A stretch of DNA of 64,000 nt from NCBI GenBank assembly GCA_913056455.1, contig CAJXMJ010000003.1, positions 217,149 through 281,148 on the forward strand. The letters run 5' to 3'. Within the stretch, counting starts at the first letter, position 1. Each line of letters starts with the position of its first letter. The stretch is from an uncultured Fodinibius sp. Lineage in GTDB: Bacteria; Bacteroidota; Rhodothermia; Balneolales; Balneolaceae. This document shows positions 29,873 to 41,881 of the stretch, one piece after another. The notes beneath the pieces were generated by a model, which had not been told where the DNA came from, ran no database searches, and was given only the letters and a program-made list of their open reading frames with translations. Made by a program: the position numbers and the translations under genes.

Positions 29873-30265
29873 TTACGACTCGCCTTCTTCGACTTGTTGT
29901 TCTTTTTCTTGCTGAACGGTAAGCCCAAAACGTTTGCCAAAGTCTAATATAAAATCAATTACTTCATCATCAATAGTGCGTTTCTCTTCGTCCAGAGAGC
30001 TTCCCCGAAAACCCATGCGTCCACCGGTTTTCTTAAGTTCAAACCGATTTTGTTTACCGGTAAATTCAATAATACAGGTGAGGGTAACGCTTGCGTTAAT
30101 TTGTTTTTCATACTCTTCATAAACAGCAACATGAACTTCGTCGCCGTTGTCTGATGATTGGTATTTATATAAATACTTAGGCTCAATATCATTAAAGAGC
30201 TGTTCGGGCATTCTACGCAGTGTATCTGCTGGCCCAAAAACAAGATACTTGCTTACAGTAGCCAT
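29873..30265 (-). CDS. Hypothetical protein
   Basis: 130-aa ORF, same strand, upstream of prmC; no family recognised. Confidence 0.6.
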   Translation of the reverse strand: MATVSKYLVFGPADTLRRMPEQLFNDIEPKYLYKYQSSDNGDEVHVAVYEEYEKQINASVTLTCIIEFTGKQNRFELKKTGGRMGFRGSSLDEEKRTIDDEVIDFILDFGKRFGLTVQQEKEQQVEEGES

Positions 30266-30465
30266 AATATGTTAACTTCGATTGGTAGATTGATAGGTTG
30301 TAAAGAGCCTGAATAAAAGTTTTTCTATACTCAGAGTCAAATTTGTTTGTAGGTTCGTATATATTTATTTATAACTACTAAATTATCTTCATAATTTTTT
30401 GGTTGAACGATTGTTATCTTAATACGTTTATTACTTAGTGAAAGTTCAACACAGCGGATCCACAC

Positions 30466-31308
30466 ATGAATGAATCGATGACAAAATATATATTTTCTGT
30501 ACTTGTCTTGGCACTGCTGTTGAGTGGGTTGTCAGATACAGCTCTTGCCCAGATTAAAGAGCCTGAAGTTATTGACATGTCAGACCCTAAAACGCCATTG
30601 TCAGAAGGTTATCATAATAGTCTTGGGTTTGATGTGTTTGTCAATAATTTTGGATTCGGAATTGGGGGTACCTATGGTCGTATGGTAGCTCCATTCACAG
30701 AAGTTACTTTTCGTACCGGAATAACAGGTATAAGAGATGCAAGTGAGCAAAATTTTCAGAGCTTTTTGACAGGCCAGCAAATTGTGCCTAATAAATATAA
30801 GCGTGGGTTAGGTTTTCCCTTTCTGCTGGGAGTAAAACAGCGTCTCTTTGCTCGCCATATTGAGGATAATATGCGCTTCTTTGTTAGCGCAGCCGGCGGT
30901 CCTGCTTTGGCTTTTACTTATCCCTATGTAAGTGACACCGTAGTTCCGGAGTACGGGGAGCCCAATGGATTTCGAGATTTTCAAGTAGGCCCCAATGGAT
31001 TTTTATATCCCGTAGAACGAGTGAATGACTTTTTCACCGGATGGAGTGAGGGAGAAACCACGTGGGGATATAGTGGTGCAATTAAAATAGGAGTGGATTT
31101 AGGTAGTGAGTTTGATTCACGAACAACCATTGAGTTTGGATATTTCTTTTATTACTTCAGCGATGGGCTGCAAATTATGGAGCCATACAAGCCTACCGAA
31201 TATAACGCAGACGGAGAACCGATTTTTGAGTCAAGGGTGGAGTTTTTTGATGCCCAAAAATACTTTGGGACACCACAGATTAAATTTACGTTCGGCGGTA
31301 TGTGGTAA
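30466..31308 (+). CDS. Hypothetical secreted/outer-membrane protein
   Basis: Signal peptide (FSVLVLALLLSGLSDTALAQ); barrel-like alternation and C-terminal IKFTFGGMW. Confidence 0.7.
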   Translation: MNESMTKYIFSVLVLALLLSGLSDTALAQIKEPEVIDMSDPKTPLSEGYHNSLGFDVFVNNFGFGIGGTYGRMVAPFTEVTFRTGITGIRDASEQNFQSFLTGQQIVPNKYKRGLGFPFLLGVKQRLFARHIEDNMRFFVSAAGGPALAFTYPYVSDTVVPEYGEPNGFRDFQVGPNGFLYPVERVNDFFTGWSEGETTWGYSGAIKIGVDLGSEFDSRTTIEFGYFFYYFSDGLQIMEPYKPTEYNADGEPIFESRVEFFDAQKYFGTPQIKFTFGGMW

Positions 31309-31478
31309 GACCCTTGACAACCAGTATGCCACACAGTCGGGGCTTAAACTACCCGATTCTTCAATACATTTAGCCGATTTGTTGTGAAGTCTTAAAAACT
31401 GCTACTGGCCTTTCTTTTCTCTTTATCTGTAGATAAAAACCTTGTACCTTTGTCTACAATTTCCACGACAATAAATAA

Positions 31479-32774
<1,296 letters not shown>

Positions 32775-32803
32775 CGGACTTCAAATTAGGTAATTAAGGT
32801 ATG

Positions 32804-32836
32804 ATAGCGCGGGTCTTTGCCCGCGCTATTTTTTTA
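32804..32836 (+). terminator. Intrinsic terminator after eno
   Basis: ATAGCGCGGG-tctttg-CCCGCGCTATTTTTTT. Confidence 0.9.
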
Positions 32837-32853
32837 GTTGATAGCAGGTGCCA

Positions 32854-33987
32854 ATGAAGATCACAAAGTTAAAATTGCAGAACTTTCGGAACCACGAGGA
32901 AACCGTGGTTGAATGGGCACCGCACATGAATGTGATCGTTGGCCAAAATGGTGCGGGTAAGACGAACCTGATTGATGCAATTCATTACCTGTGCATGAGT
33001 CGCAGTTTTGTATCCAGCAGTGATATGTACGTAGTTAATCAGGATGCTACGTTCTTTATGATTAAAGGGCATTTTGAGGGAAATATACGCGCTAGTTTTG
33101 ATGTGGGATGTTCCTATTCCCGTGGAGAAGGGAAGAAGATATTTGTCAATGAAAGTCCGCTCGATCGCCTGTCTGATCTCATTGGAATGGTGCCGGTGGT
33201 GGTACTTTCTCCATCCGATAAAAAGTTAACCAGTGAAGGTCCCAAGCAGCGTCGATCATTTATTGATTCGTTTATTAGCCAGATTTCACCGGCCTACCTG
33301 CAGGATTTACTCGATTTTCGCAAAGCCCGCAAGCAGCGTAATAAATTGCTGCAGGAGTTTAGGGGGAATCGCGAAGTTTTACTGGCTTACCTTGAGCCGT
33401 GGAATGTGCAGTTGATGGAGTACGGATCGCGTATTGTGGCTAAGCGTACCGAGGTGTTGAATAAATTCCGTGAGTACCTGGCGAAGGAGTACGAGGTGAT
33501 ATCCGGAATGCGGCACGAACCCCATTTGGAATATCAGACGTTTTGTGAACCATCCGAGGATGAAGAAACCGTACGAGAGCGTTACAAGGCAGAGCTTGAA
33601 AAAGAGCAGGATCATGAGCTTGAACGAGAACTGACGCTCATCGGGCCGCACCGCGACGAGATTGTTTTTTATCTGGATGACTTTGAACTACGTAAGTTTG
33701 GCTCCCAGGGGCAGCATCGCCTGTTTGCTCTTGCTTTGAAACTGGCCCAGCTTTTGTATTTTTCAGATGAGTTGGATGATCTGCCTATATTTCTGCTGGA
33801 TGATGTATTTGGTGATCTGGATGCCCAGCGTACCGAAGTGTTGCTTAATGCGCTAATTGAACATGCCGGACAGACCTTTGTTACGGCGGCCAATCCTATT
33901 CCGTTTGATGAATACATAACCTTTGATGGTGAACGGAATAGAAAATACAAAGTAGAGCAAGGACAGGTTTCTGTTGTTAAACCGTAA
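32854..33987 (+). CDS. recF: DNA replication/repair protein RecF
   Basis: KITKLKLQNFRNHEE, VIVGQNGAGKTNLIDAIHYL, FLLDDVFGDLDAQR. The track begins at GTG 32848; ATG 32854 looks more natural. Confidence 0.95.
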   Translation: MKITKLKLQNFRNHEETVVEWAPHMNVIVGQNGAGKTNLIDAIHYLCMSRSFVSSSDMYVVNQDATFFMIKGHFEGNIRASFDVGCSYSRGEGKKIFVNESPLDRLSDLIGMVPVVVLSPSDKKLTSEGPKQRRSFIDSFISQISPAYLQDLLDFRKARKQRNKLLQEFRGNREVLLAYLEPWNVQLMEYGSRIVAKRTEVLNKFREYLAKEYEVISGMRHEPHLEYQTFCEPSEDEETVRERYKAELEKEQDHELERELTLIGPHRDEIVFYLDDFELRKFGSQGQHRLFALALKLAQLLYFSDELDDLPIFLLDDVFGDLDAQRTEVLLNALIEHAGQTFVTAANPIPFDEYITFDGERNRKYKVEQGQVSVVKP

Positions 33988-34002
33988 TCAATAGTAGCAG
34001 TT

Positions 34003-34305
34003 ATGGGACGGTATAAATCAAATTCTCCGAAATCTTTAAAAGAGGCATTAAAAGATTTTTTGGATACATATCCTCATCGCAAAAGATTAAAGCGGGGGAT
34101 GATCTTATCGCTCTGGGAACAGACGGTGGGTGAACGAATTGCTGAACAGACAGAGAATCTGCACTTTGAACATGGAAACTTAGTAGTTCACGTTAAAAAT
34201 CCGGCATGGCGGCAAGAGATCCATATGAAGCGTTATAGCATCGCCAAAAAGTTAAATGATCAGGTGGACGAGAAAATAATCAAAGAGATTGTTGTGCGCT
34301 CATAA
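34003..34305 (+). CDS. DUF721 (DciA-like) domain-containing protein
   Basis: 100 aa; WEQTVGERIAEQTENLHFEHGNLVVHVKNPAWRQEI; directly after recF. Confidence 0.88.
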   Translation: MGRYKSNSPKSLKEALKDFLDTYPHRKRLKRGMILSLWEQTVGERIAEQTENLHFEHGNLVVHVKNPAWRQEIHMKRYSIAKKLNDQVDEKIIKEIVVRS

Positions 34306-34362
34306 TGTATATTTGATTATTGACATGGGCTCAAAAATGATCGATTGATCTGAAAATTATTT

Positions 34363-35373
34363 ATGGATACATCAAAAATTGAGGAATATAAAGAGAAGTT
34401 ACTGGCGGGTTGGGAGTCACTCCTTCAAAAGTCAAGTGAGGATGAGATTGCCGGCTTTGGTCGTGAACGCATTATCGTTTTTATCGTAGCACTTATTTTG
34501 GCACTGGCTTTATGGATGATGGTCAACCTAAGCCGTGATTATACATTAAATATTGAGCTGCCTATTGAACTTGGAGGTGTTCCCGCCGAAAAAGCATTAG
34601 TTGAGGATCTCCCTTCCACAGCAACGGTAAGCGTGACGGGAGAGGGATGGAAGCTGATAAATCTATATAATAATCCACCTACCATAAATATAGATGTGAG
34701 TGATACTGAGGTAGATCTATTTGATCAGGTACAGCAAAAAATGAATGCGATGCTGAATATTAATATTCAGCGTGTGCAGCCCCAGGACCTAACCGTGAAG
34801 TTGGGAGATCGGGTTTCAAAAAAAGTACCTGTGCGTTCTGCTGTAAACGTTAATTTCAATGAGCAATACGGGTTTTTAGGTTCACCGATCATAAAGCCCG
34901 ATAGTGTTACTATTGACGGTGCGGCATCACTTCTCGAAGATGTTGAAGAGTGGTCTACTGATTCCGTACGAATTAACAATGTCAGAAAGGATATTTCTCG
35001 GTCTGTGCCTTTAGAGTCTTCACCGAATGGACTAATCAGTTTATCGAAAAGTGAGGTTAGTTTTGAGGCTGAAGTTGCTGAATATACTGAAGGAGAGGTG
35101 CAGGTCAATATAACTACGCGCAACTTGCCTCCGGGACGTATGGTCAGTTACAGTCCACTCGCTATTACCATCAAATATGATGTGCCCATTGAAGAGTACA
35201 CGGATGTGCAGGATGAAAATCCTTTTAACGTGTATGTGAGTTACCAGCAGATTTTAGAGGATTCGACTGGTTTCGTGACTCCGCATATTGAGGAAAAAAA
35301 TGATCGTTATCATATCAAGTTGCGATCATTTCAACCGCGGCGCGTAGCATACTTTATTGTACTTGATAGTTAG
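34363..35373 (+). CDS. YbbR/CdaR-like domain protein
   Basis: Single N-terminal TM followed by YbbR-type repeats (VTGEGWKLINLYNNPPTINIDVS; RTVPV-like blocks). Confidence 0.8.
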   Translation: MDTSKIEEYKEKLLAGWESLLQKSSEDEIAGFGRERIIVFIVALILALALWMMVNLSRDYTLNIELPIELGGVPAEKALVEDLPSTATVSVTGEGWKLINLYNNPPTINIDVSDTEVDLFDQVQQKMNAMLNINIQRVQPQDLTVKLGDRVSKKVPVRSAVNVNFNEQYGFLGSPIIKPDSVTIDGAASLLEDVEEWSTDSVRINNVRKDISRSVPLESSPNGLISLSKSEVSFEAEVAEYTEGEVQVNITTRNLPPGRMVSYSPLAITIKYDVPIEEYTDVQDENPFNVYVSYQQILEDSTGFVTPHIEEKNDRYHIKLRSFQPRRVAYFIVLDS

Positions 35374-35381
35374 TAATCCCG

Positions 35382-36632
35382 TTACGCTACTTCGTCCAGC
35401 TTTTCCTCAAATGGTTCAATCACTTCTTCTACTGATCGGGTATCTTCAAAATAATCGAGGATCTTAAGCATAACTTCGTCTACCAACACATCGGGACATG
35501 AGGCTCCGGACGTGATAGCAATATCAACCGGCTGATCTTTGGACGACAGCCAGTTATCAGTTTGTTTGATCTCTTTTTCCCACTGATTAAAGTGCTGGAT
35601 TTTTTCGGGAGATTCGATTTCCTCTGCATCCCTAACGTGATAGGTAGAAAAGGAATCCTCCAGAATTTCAACCAAGTGCATGGTATTTGATGAATTATAT
35701 CCGCCTACCACGATTGACAGGTCGGCATCGGTCTCAGCCAAGGCAAGAGTTGCCGATTGGTTCTCGTTGGTGGCATAGCAAAGAGTATCCGATGTGTCGG
35801 CAAAGTGATCAAGAATGTCGGCCTCACCGTATTTTTCGATAGCCGCTTCTTTGAGAATTTCCATCACTTCTTCCGTTTCGGTAGCCAGCATGGTTGTCTG
35901 GTTGATGACCCCGAAGTGTTCGAGATCTTTTTGAGGGTCAAAGCCATCCGTGCTCTTATGGCCAAAATACTCTTCAAAATCTGATTGCGGACGTTCACCT
36001 GTCATAATATCCGCTAAAATTTGGGCCTCTTCCGGATTCAGGACAACGACACATTCCGAGTGGTCTGCGCTGTGCGAAAAGGTAGCCCGGGTTTCTTCGT
36101 GATAATGTTTTCCGTGAATTACCAGCGAATAGCCTTTTTTACCCAACTGCTTACCCCGCCGCCAAACTTTCTCTACAAAGGGACAAGTGGTATTGTATTC
36201 GTAGGGATCGATGCCCTGTTTTTTTAGCTTTTTCTGAATTTCAATAGTGGTTCCAAAGGCGGGAACAATCACAATGTCATCCTCGTTCAGCGACTCGATG
36301 GGAATGATCTCGGTTCCATCGGTTTCGAAAAGAAATTTAACGCCCCGAGCCTGTAGATCTTCATTCACCGTTGGATTGTGAATCATTTCGCTCAGCAGGT
36401 AAATATCTTTTTCCGGATAGTTTTTTACGGTGTCGTAGGCGATATCAATTGCATTTTCTACGCCGTAACAAAAGCCGAAATGTCGCGGTACAAAAAACCG
36501 AACAGGGCCAAAGTCGAGTACGCTGGGTTCAAGATCTTTTTTGGTAGGATCTATTACTTTATTGGCATCTTTGACCTTGCTGATAATAGGCGATTGATAA
36601 ATGTCGGGGATGTTAAATTTTTTGCGAGCCAT
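35382..36632 (-). CDS. ispH: 4-hydroxy-3-methylbut-2-enyl diphosphate reductase
   Basis: GFCYGVENAIDIAYD, NTTCPFVEKVWRRG, VINQTTMLATETEEV, ITSGASCPDVLVDEV. Confidence 0.95.
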   Translation of the reverse strand: MARKKFNIPDIYQSPIISKVKDANKVIDPTKKDLEPSVLDFGPVRFFVPRHFGFCYGVENAIDIAYDTVKNYPEKDIYLLSEMIHNPTVNEDLQARGVKFLFETDGTEIIPIESLNEDDIVIVPAFGTTIEIQKKLKKQGIDPYEYNTTCPFVEKVWRRGKQLGKKGYSLVIHGKHYHEETRATFSHSADHSECVVVLNPEEAQILADIMTGERPQSDFEEYFGHKSTDGFDPQKDLEHFGVINQTTMLATETEEVMEILKEAAIEKYGEADILDHFADTSDTLCYATNENQSATLALAETDADLSIVVGGYNSSNTMHLVEILEDSFSTYHVRDAEEIESPEKIQHFNQWEKEIKQTDNWLSSKDQPVDIAITSGASCPDVLVDEVMLKILDYFEDTRSVEEVIEPFEEKLDEVA

Positions 36633-36780
36633 AACTATTTGCTGGATTTTCTTTAGCCTTTAAATATACGGAGATGAGCGCGAAACATCACAAATAATAA
36701 CAGTAAAACTGTTGCTTTCGATCGTGATAACAACAGGGATATAAAGGGAAGGCTAAACGGTAATGTTGCAGACGAATTAT

Positions 36781-39700
36781 TTAGACTTCGGCAACTTCAT
36801 CCAGCTTAACGCCAACAAGGCGACTGATGCCTGTTTCCGGCATCGTTACACCGTACATCATTTCAGCTTTGCTCATCGTCTTTTTATTGTGGGTGATGAT
36901 GATGAATTGGGTTTCTTCACTGAAATTACGAATCATGTCAGCAAACCGCTCGATGTTGGCATCATCCAATGGGGCATCAACCTCGTCAAGAACACAAAAT
37001 GGAGAGGGCTTAACAAGATAGATGGCAAACAAGAGGGCTATAGCTGTAAGCGTTTTTTCGCCACCCGAGAGCTGATTAATGGTTGAGGGTCGCTTCCCCT
37101 TGGGGTTGGCCTTAATTTCAATGCTCGCATCAAGCGGATCTTCGGCCTCCTCGTCAATTACGAGGTCGCAGTAATCATCCTCGTTAAACAGCGTGTGAAA
37201 TACTTTTTGGAAATTGACGCGGATCTTTTCGAACGTTTTGTTAAACCGCTCAACGGCTGTTTTGTTAATCTCATTTATTGTTTCCTGAAGTTCTTCAGCG
37301 GCTTGGTGCAGATCGCCAACCTGCTCTTCGTAAAAATCGAGCCGCTCTTTTTCCTCTTCATATTCTTCGATGGCCAGCGGATTAACTTCCCCGATTTTAT
37401 TGAGTCTTTGCCGCAGCCAAGCGATACGTTCTTTGGCTTCATCGGGCTCGGTATCCTCGGGAAGTTCTTTATCGATCTGATCCATTAATACGCCATAGGT
37501 TTCCCAGATGTGATCAGATAGATTTTCGATCTGCATTTCATACTTTTCCTTGGACATCGCAAGGTGGTGGACGAGTTCCATATTTACTTCCTTGCGTCGG
37601 CGAACTTCCTTCAGGTCCTTCTCAACCTCATTAATGCGTCCGCGCTGCTTGCCCGACGCCTCCTCAGCTTGTTCCAGCTGCTTGTCAGCCTCCTGCTTTT
37701 TCTCTTTAAGGGTACTGAGATCGTCTTTAAGCTGCTCAATGGTCGACTGGTACTTGTCGATACGTTCTTTCGCCTCTTCGGTCTTCTCTGAGCGAATTTT
37801 GAGCCGTTTCTTTAGGTTTTTAATTCCTTCTTGCGCTCGTTTAATATCCCGCTCGTGATTCTCAACTTTGTTTTTCAGATCCTGATGCTTCAGCTGTGCG
37901 TCGTTGTATCGGCTTTGAGCAATCGAACGCTCTTCATCAAGTTCGTGGAGTGTTTCTTTTTTCTTCTCCTGCTGTTCATGCAGATCCTTTAGCTTTTGCT
38001 GTAATTCTTTTTGTTTAGGTTGCAGTTGATCCAGCTGTTGTTGAGAAGAATCCTCATTATCAATTAGTGATTCTCTTCTATTTTTAAGCTCCCCAATATT
38101 TTTCTGATAGATTTCAATCTTGTGCTCAAAGCTGTTAATATTGTTTTCAATTTTTCGAACTTGCTTTTCTTTTTCTTTGAGCTCCTGCTCCAGTTCGTTC
38201 AGATCAATAGCTTCATATTGCTGTTGAACGTCCTCGAGATGATCTTCAGATGATTGAATCTCACTGCTGATGGATCCGGCCTTATCTTCCAGCTTGGTAA
38301 TTTTATCTTTTAAACCAACACGGATGCCGGCATTTTTGCTTTTACTTCCACTTTTTAAAAACTGTGCATTTGTGATGACTTCCCCATCAAGGGTTACGCC
38401 CGTCTGTCCGTTATTGTTGAGCGAAGAGTAGGCTTCATCGACAGAGCTGAAAACACGGACATTGCCCAGCAATAGTTCTTTTAAGGCATTGAACTTTGAT
38501 TCGGTTTCAACTTGATTGGCAAGGGAGTCAGAAGCAGTATTATATGAGTTTGAAAGCTGGTCGAGCGGGATAAAAGTTGCCCGGCCCTTATCATGCTCTT
38601 TGAGCAGTGTTGCTGCTTTTCGAGCATCATCAAGCGTATCAACCACTATATAATTGAGCGCATCAGCTAAGACCGCTTCAAGGGCAACGGCGTGTTTTTC
38701 ATCCGTTGAAAGTACATTCGATACGACCTCTAACTGGGAAAACTGGGCAGCATGATTTTCCAACAGAAACTGTACACTGCTTGGGAAAGCTTCATTGGAG
38801 TTTGCAATATCCTGCAGTAGCTGAATTTCGGACTGTACGGAATCCAGTTTGCTTTGGTGGCTGCGGATCTGATCCTTGAGGGTATTGCGTTTTTCACTGA
38901 GTTTCTCGCGCTGCTCACGAGCAGATTGCAGTTTTTCTTGTTGCTGGTCGCGTGCTTTTATTGCTTTTTCAAGTTTTTCGTTTGCCAGCTTTTTCTCTCC
39001 GCGAAAGTTCATGATCTCGTTTTCAAGATCTTCAATCTCTTCACGGATGCGAATTAGGTCCCCTTCGGTATTTTCTAGTCGCGACTCAATTTTAATGCGC
39101 TTGGTCTGCAGATCATTAAGATCCTGGTTCGCCTGAGAAAATTCTTGTTCCAGTCGATTTAGTTTTTCCTGCTCCTTGTTATACTCTTGCTGAATTTCTG
39201 AGTAACGCTCTTTGGATTCCGCAAGATTTTTTTCCGCTTTTTCAAGATCATCATCGAAGGTAGCGAGCTTCTTTTTGCTGCTTTCAAAGGCTTCCCGGAG
39301 ATCTTCCAAATCTTTCTCGCTCTGCTCAATATCGTTGGTGTACTGCTCAATTACGTTCTCTTCATTAGAGATCTTCTCCTGCGTAATCTCGAGGGTTGTT
39401 TCGGTATCCCGAATTTTAGAGTTGAGCTGGCTTACTCGTCGTTGGGCTTCAGATTGCTGACGTTCTTTTTTGCTTAATGCCTTGCGAGCTTCTTCGGCTT
39501 CTTCTTCAAGCTTTTCCGCCTTGGCAATAATCTCCTTCTTTTCTTTGTCCGCATTGTCAATACGTTCTTCAAGCGGTTCAAGCTCTTCTTTTATTTTAGA
39601 ATATTCGTGCTTGTTTAATGCTTTGTCGAGATGTTCTAACTCTTTTTTGAATTTCTTCGCTTTTTGAGCTTTTTCAGCCTGTTTTTCGAGGGAGTTGGTT

Positions 39701-40302
39701 TTCTTACGAACCTCAACAAGAATATCTTCAACACGTTGAAGATCGGCTTGGGTTTCGTCGAGTTTGCGAAATGTTTTCTTTCGTTTTTCCTTGTACCGGG
39801 TAACGCCCGCAGCTTCCTCAAAAAGTCGACGCCGATCGTTGTTTTTATCATTAAGGATTTCTTCGACCATCTTCAGCTCAATTACCGAGTAGGCGTCCGA
39901 GCTCATGCCGGTATCCATAAACAGATCGGTAATATCCTTGAGCCGGCAGGTCGTGCCGTTGATGAGATATTCACTTTCTCCAGAACGATACAGGCGTCGG
40001 CCAATAGTAACTTCGTTATATTCGGTGGGAAGCAGGCCTTTGTTATTGACAAAGGTTAGGTAGACTTCTGCCATGCCCAGGGCATTTTTCTTGGCAGTTC
40101 CGTTAAAGATAACGTTTGACATGCTTGAAGAACGGAGCAGGGTAGGGCGCTGTTCGCCGAGTACCCAACGCATAGCATCAACAATGTTGGATTTACCGCA
40201 GCCGTTGGGTCCTACAATAGCGGTTATGCCTTTATCAAAAGAGACATTGGTTTTGTAGGCAAAACTCTTGAAGCCCTGAAGTTCAAGTTCGGATATATAC
40301 AT
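36781..40302 (-). CDS. smc: Chromosome segregation protein SMC
   Basis: 1173 aa; ITAIVGPNGCGKSNIVDAMRWVLGEQ, long coiled coils, hinge, LSGGEKTLTAIALLFAIYLVKPSPFCVLDEVDAPLDDANIERF. Confidence 0.98.
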   Translation of the reverse strand: MYISELELQGFKSFAYKTNVSFDKGITAIVGPNGCGKSNIVDAMRWVLGEQRPTLLRSSSMSNVIFNGTAKKNALGMAEVYLTFVNNKGLLPTEYNEVTIGRRLYRSGESEYLINGTTCRLKDITDLFMDTGMSSDAYSVIELKMVEEILNDKNNDRRRLFEEAAGVTRYKEKRKKTFRKLDETQADLQRVEDILVEVRKKTNSLEKQAEKAQKAKKFKKELEHLDKALNKHEYSKIKEELEPLEERIDNADKEKKEIIAKAEKLEEEAEEARKALSKKERQQSEAQRRVSQLNSKIRDTETTLEITQEKISNEENVIEQYTNDIEQSEKDLEDLREAFESSKKKLATFDDDLEKAEKNLAESKERYSEIQQEYNKEQEKLNRLEQEFSQANQDLNDLQTKRIKIESRLENTEGDLIRIREEIEDLENEIMNFRGEKKLANEKLEKAIKARDQQQEKLQSAREQREKLSEKRNTLKDQIRSHQSKLDSVQSEIQLLQDIANSNEAFPSSVQFLLENHAAQFSQLEVVSNVLSTDEKHAVALEAVLADALNYIVVDTLDDARKAATLLKEHDKGRATFIPLDQLSNSYNTASDSLANQVETESKFNALKELLLGNVRVFSSVDEAYSSLNNNGQTGVTLDGEVITNAQFLKSGSKSKNAGIRVGLKDKITKLEDKAGSISSEIQSSEDHLEDVQQQYEAIDLNELEQELKEKEKQVRKIENNINSFEHKIEIYQKNIGELKNRRESLIDNEDSSQQQLDQLQPKQKELQQKLKDLHEQQEKKKETLHELDEERSIAQSRYNDAQLKHQDLKNKVENHERDIKRAQEGIKNLKKRLKIRSEKTEEAKERIDKYQSTIEQLKDDLSTLKEKKQEADKQLEQAEEASGKQRGRINEVEKDLKEVRRRKEVNMELVHHLAMSKEKYEMQIENLSDHIWETYGVLMDQIDKELPEDTEPDEAKERIAWLRQRLNKIGEVNPLAIEEYEEEKERLDFYEEQVGDLHQAAEELQETINEINKTAVERFNKTFEKIRVNFQKVFHTLFNEDDYCDLVIDEEAEDPLDASIEIKANPKGKRPSTINQLSGGEKTLTAIALLFAIYLVKPSPFCVLDEVDAPLDDANIERFADMIRNFSEETQFIIITHNKKTMSKAEMMYGVTMPETGISRLVGVKLDEVAEV

Positions 40303-40395
40303 GTATTATGATTCAAGTAACAATGTTCTAATAACAGTCTTCACTCCGTTCAAGCCCCTGATTTGAAGCTGTTATTGCTTAGGCAACAGGACCTT

Positions 40396-40965
40396 TTAAA
40401 CGGTCATTATCTCTTTTTCCTTTTTCTCAGAAAGGTCTTCTACCTTATCAGTATGCTGATCAGTTAATTTCTGAATTTCCTCTTCGGCCTCGTATAAAGA
40501 ATCTTCGGGAAGTGATTCTTTCTGTACTTTCTTTTTTACTTCGTCATTGGCATCGCGACGAGTATTTCTAATAGAAATGCGTGCTTCTTCAGCCAGTTCG
40601 TTAACACGCTTCACGAGTTCCTTACGGCGTTCTTCGGAAAGTATTGGCAAAGGTATCCGAATAATATTGCCATCATTATTGGGATTTAATCCCAGCCCGG
40701 CAGACATAATGGCTTTTTCAATCTCTTCCATAGCTGATTTGTCAAAAGGCTCCACGGTAAGGAGACGGGCTTCAGGAGCACTGACGTTAGCTAATTGGTT
40801 TAAGGGTGTTTGCGACCCATAATATTCAACCTTGACGCCATCAAGAATCGAAGGTTGAGCCTTGCCGGCGCGAATATGAGAAAGTTCCTTCTTATAGTGT
40901 GCAACAGCCTGGTCCATTTTTTTGTCGGCAGATTTAATAATGGGCTCTAACTCTGGTGGTATCAT
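40396..40965 (-). CDS. frr: Ribosome recycling factor
   Basis: LSHIRAGKAQPSILDGVKVEYYGSQTPLNQLANVS; IRIPLPILSEERRKELVK. Confidence 0.97.
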   Translation of the reverse strand: MIPPELEPIIKSADKKMDQAVAHYKKELSHIRAGKAQPSILDGVKVEYYGSQTPLNQLANVSAPEARLLTVEPFDKSAMEEIEKAIMSAGLGLNPNNDGNIIRIPLPILSEERRKELVKRVNELAEEARISIRNTRRDANDEVKKKVQKESLPEDSLYEAEEEIQKLTDQHTDKVEDLSEKKEKEIMTV

Positions 40966-41032
40966 AATATTGGCGTGTTGTTTGATTCTTTTTTGATGAT
41001 GCTATTATTTAGTCAAAATGAATTTAAGAAAT

Positions 41033-41758
41033 CTACGAATCTTCCCAAACCACCTTTGACCCCACTGATGCATCTTCCTGCAAGACTTTTTTCAGGTTTC
41101 CAACTTTGTTCATATCAAAAACAATAATGGGCGTTTTGTTTTCTCGACAAAGGGTAAAGGCTGTTAAATCCATAATGTCGAGCTGACGTTTTAATACTTC
41201 TTCGCCAGTGATAGTGGGAAATTTTTCAGCATCAGGGTTTATTTCAGGATCAGAATCAAAAATACCGTCTACCCGGGTTCCTTTGAGTATAACATCGGCT
41301 TCAATTTCAATGGCACGAAGTGAAGCAGCGGTATCAGTTGTAAAATAGGGATTCCCGGTTCCCGCCCCGAAAATGACTACGCGTCCTTTTTCAAGATGCC
41401 GGGTAGCACGCCGACGAATATAGGGCTCGGCAATTTCTTCCATTCTAATGGCCGACATCAGCCGTGTTTGCACTCCCATTCGTTCCAGAGAATCTTGAAG
41501 TGCCATACTGTTAATCATGGTTGCAAGCATGCCCATATAATCTCCTTGAACGCGATCCATTCCTTCAGTGGCACCCTTAACACCTCGAAAGATATTTCCA
41601 CCACCCACAACAACAGAAACTTCAAATCCTTCGTCGTGTATAGATTTAATCTCCTCGGAATACTGGGTAAGAATATCTCCGTCAATACCGTGTCCCTGTT
41701 CTCCTAAAAGTGCTTCTCCGCTTACTTTTAATAAAATCCGATGATATGTGCTGTTCAC
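41033..41758 (-). CDS. pyrH: UMP kinase
   Basis: [40 protein letters not shown]. Confidence 0.98.
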   Translation of the reverse strand: MNSTYHRILLKVSGEALLGEQGHGIDGDILTQYSEEIKSIHDEGFEVSVVVGGGNIFRGVKGATEGMDRVQGDYMGMLATMINSMALQDSLERMGVQTRLMSAIRMEEIAEPYIRRRATRHLEKGRVVIFGAGTGNPYFTTDTAASLRAIEIEADVILKGTRVDGIFDSDPEINPDAEKFPTITGEEVLKRQLDIMDLTAFTLCRENKTPIIVFDMNKVGNLKKVLQEDASVGSKVVWEDS

Positions 41759-41833
41759 TTTGCTATCCTAACTAATTATTGAATTGACTGTCTTTTTAAT
41801 ACGATCTGATCAATCTTATAATCCCTTAAGCAT

Positions 41834-41867
41834 AAAAAAAAGGCTACCGAATTGGTAGCCTTTTTTT
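41834..41867. terminator. Bidirectional-type intrinsic terminator between tsf and pyrH
   Basis: AAAAAAAAGGCTACC-gaatt-GGTAGCCTTTTTTT. Confidence 0.88.
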
Positions 41868-41881
41868 GAGAATCAAAATGA

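Noticed and set aside
39664-40059. 131-aa plus-strand ORF (and several neighbours at 37195-39667)
   Set aside because: Antisense to smc; the Phe/Ser-rich sequence is the shadow of Glu/Lys-rich coiled coil.
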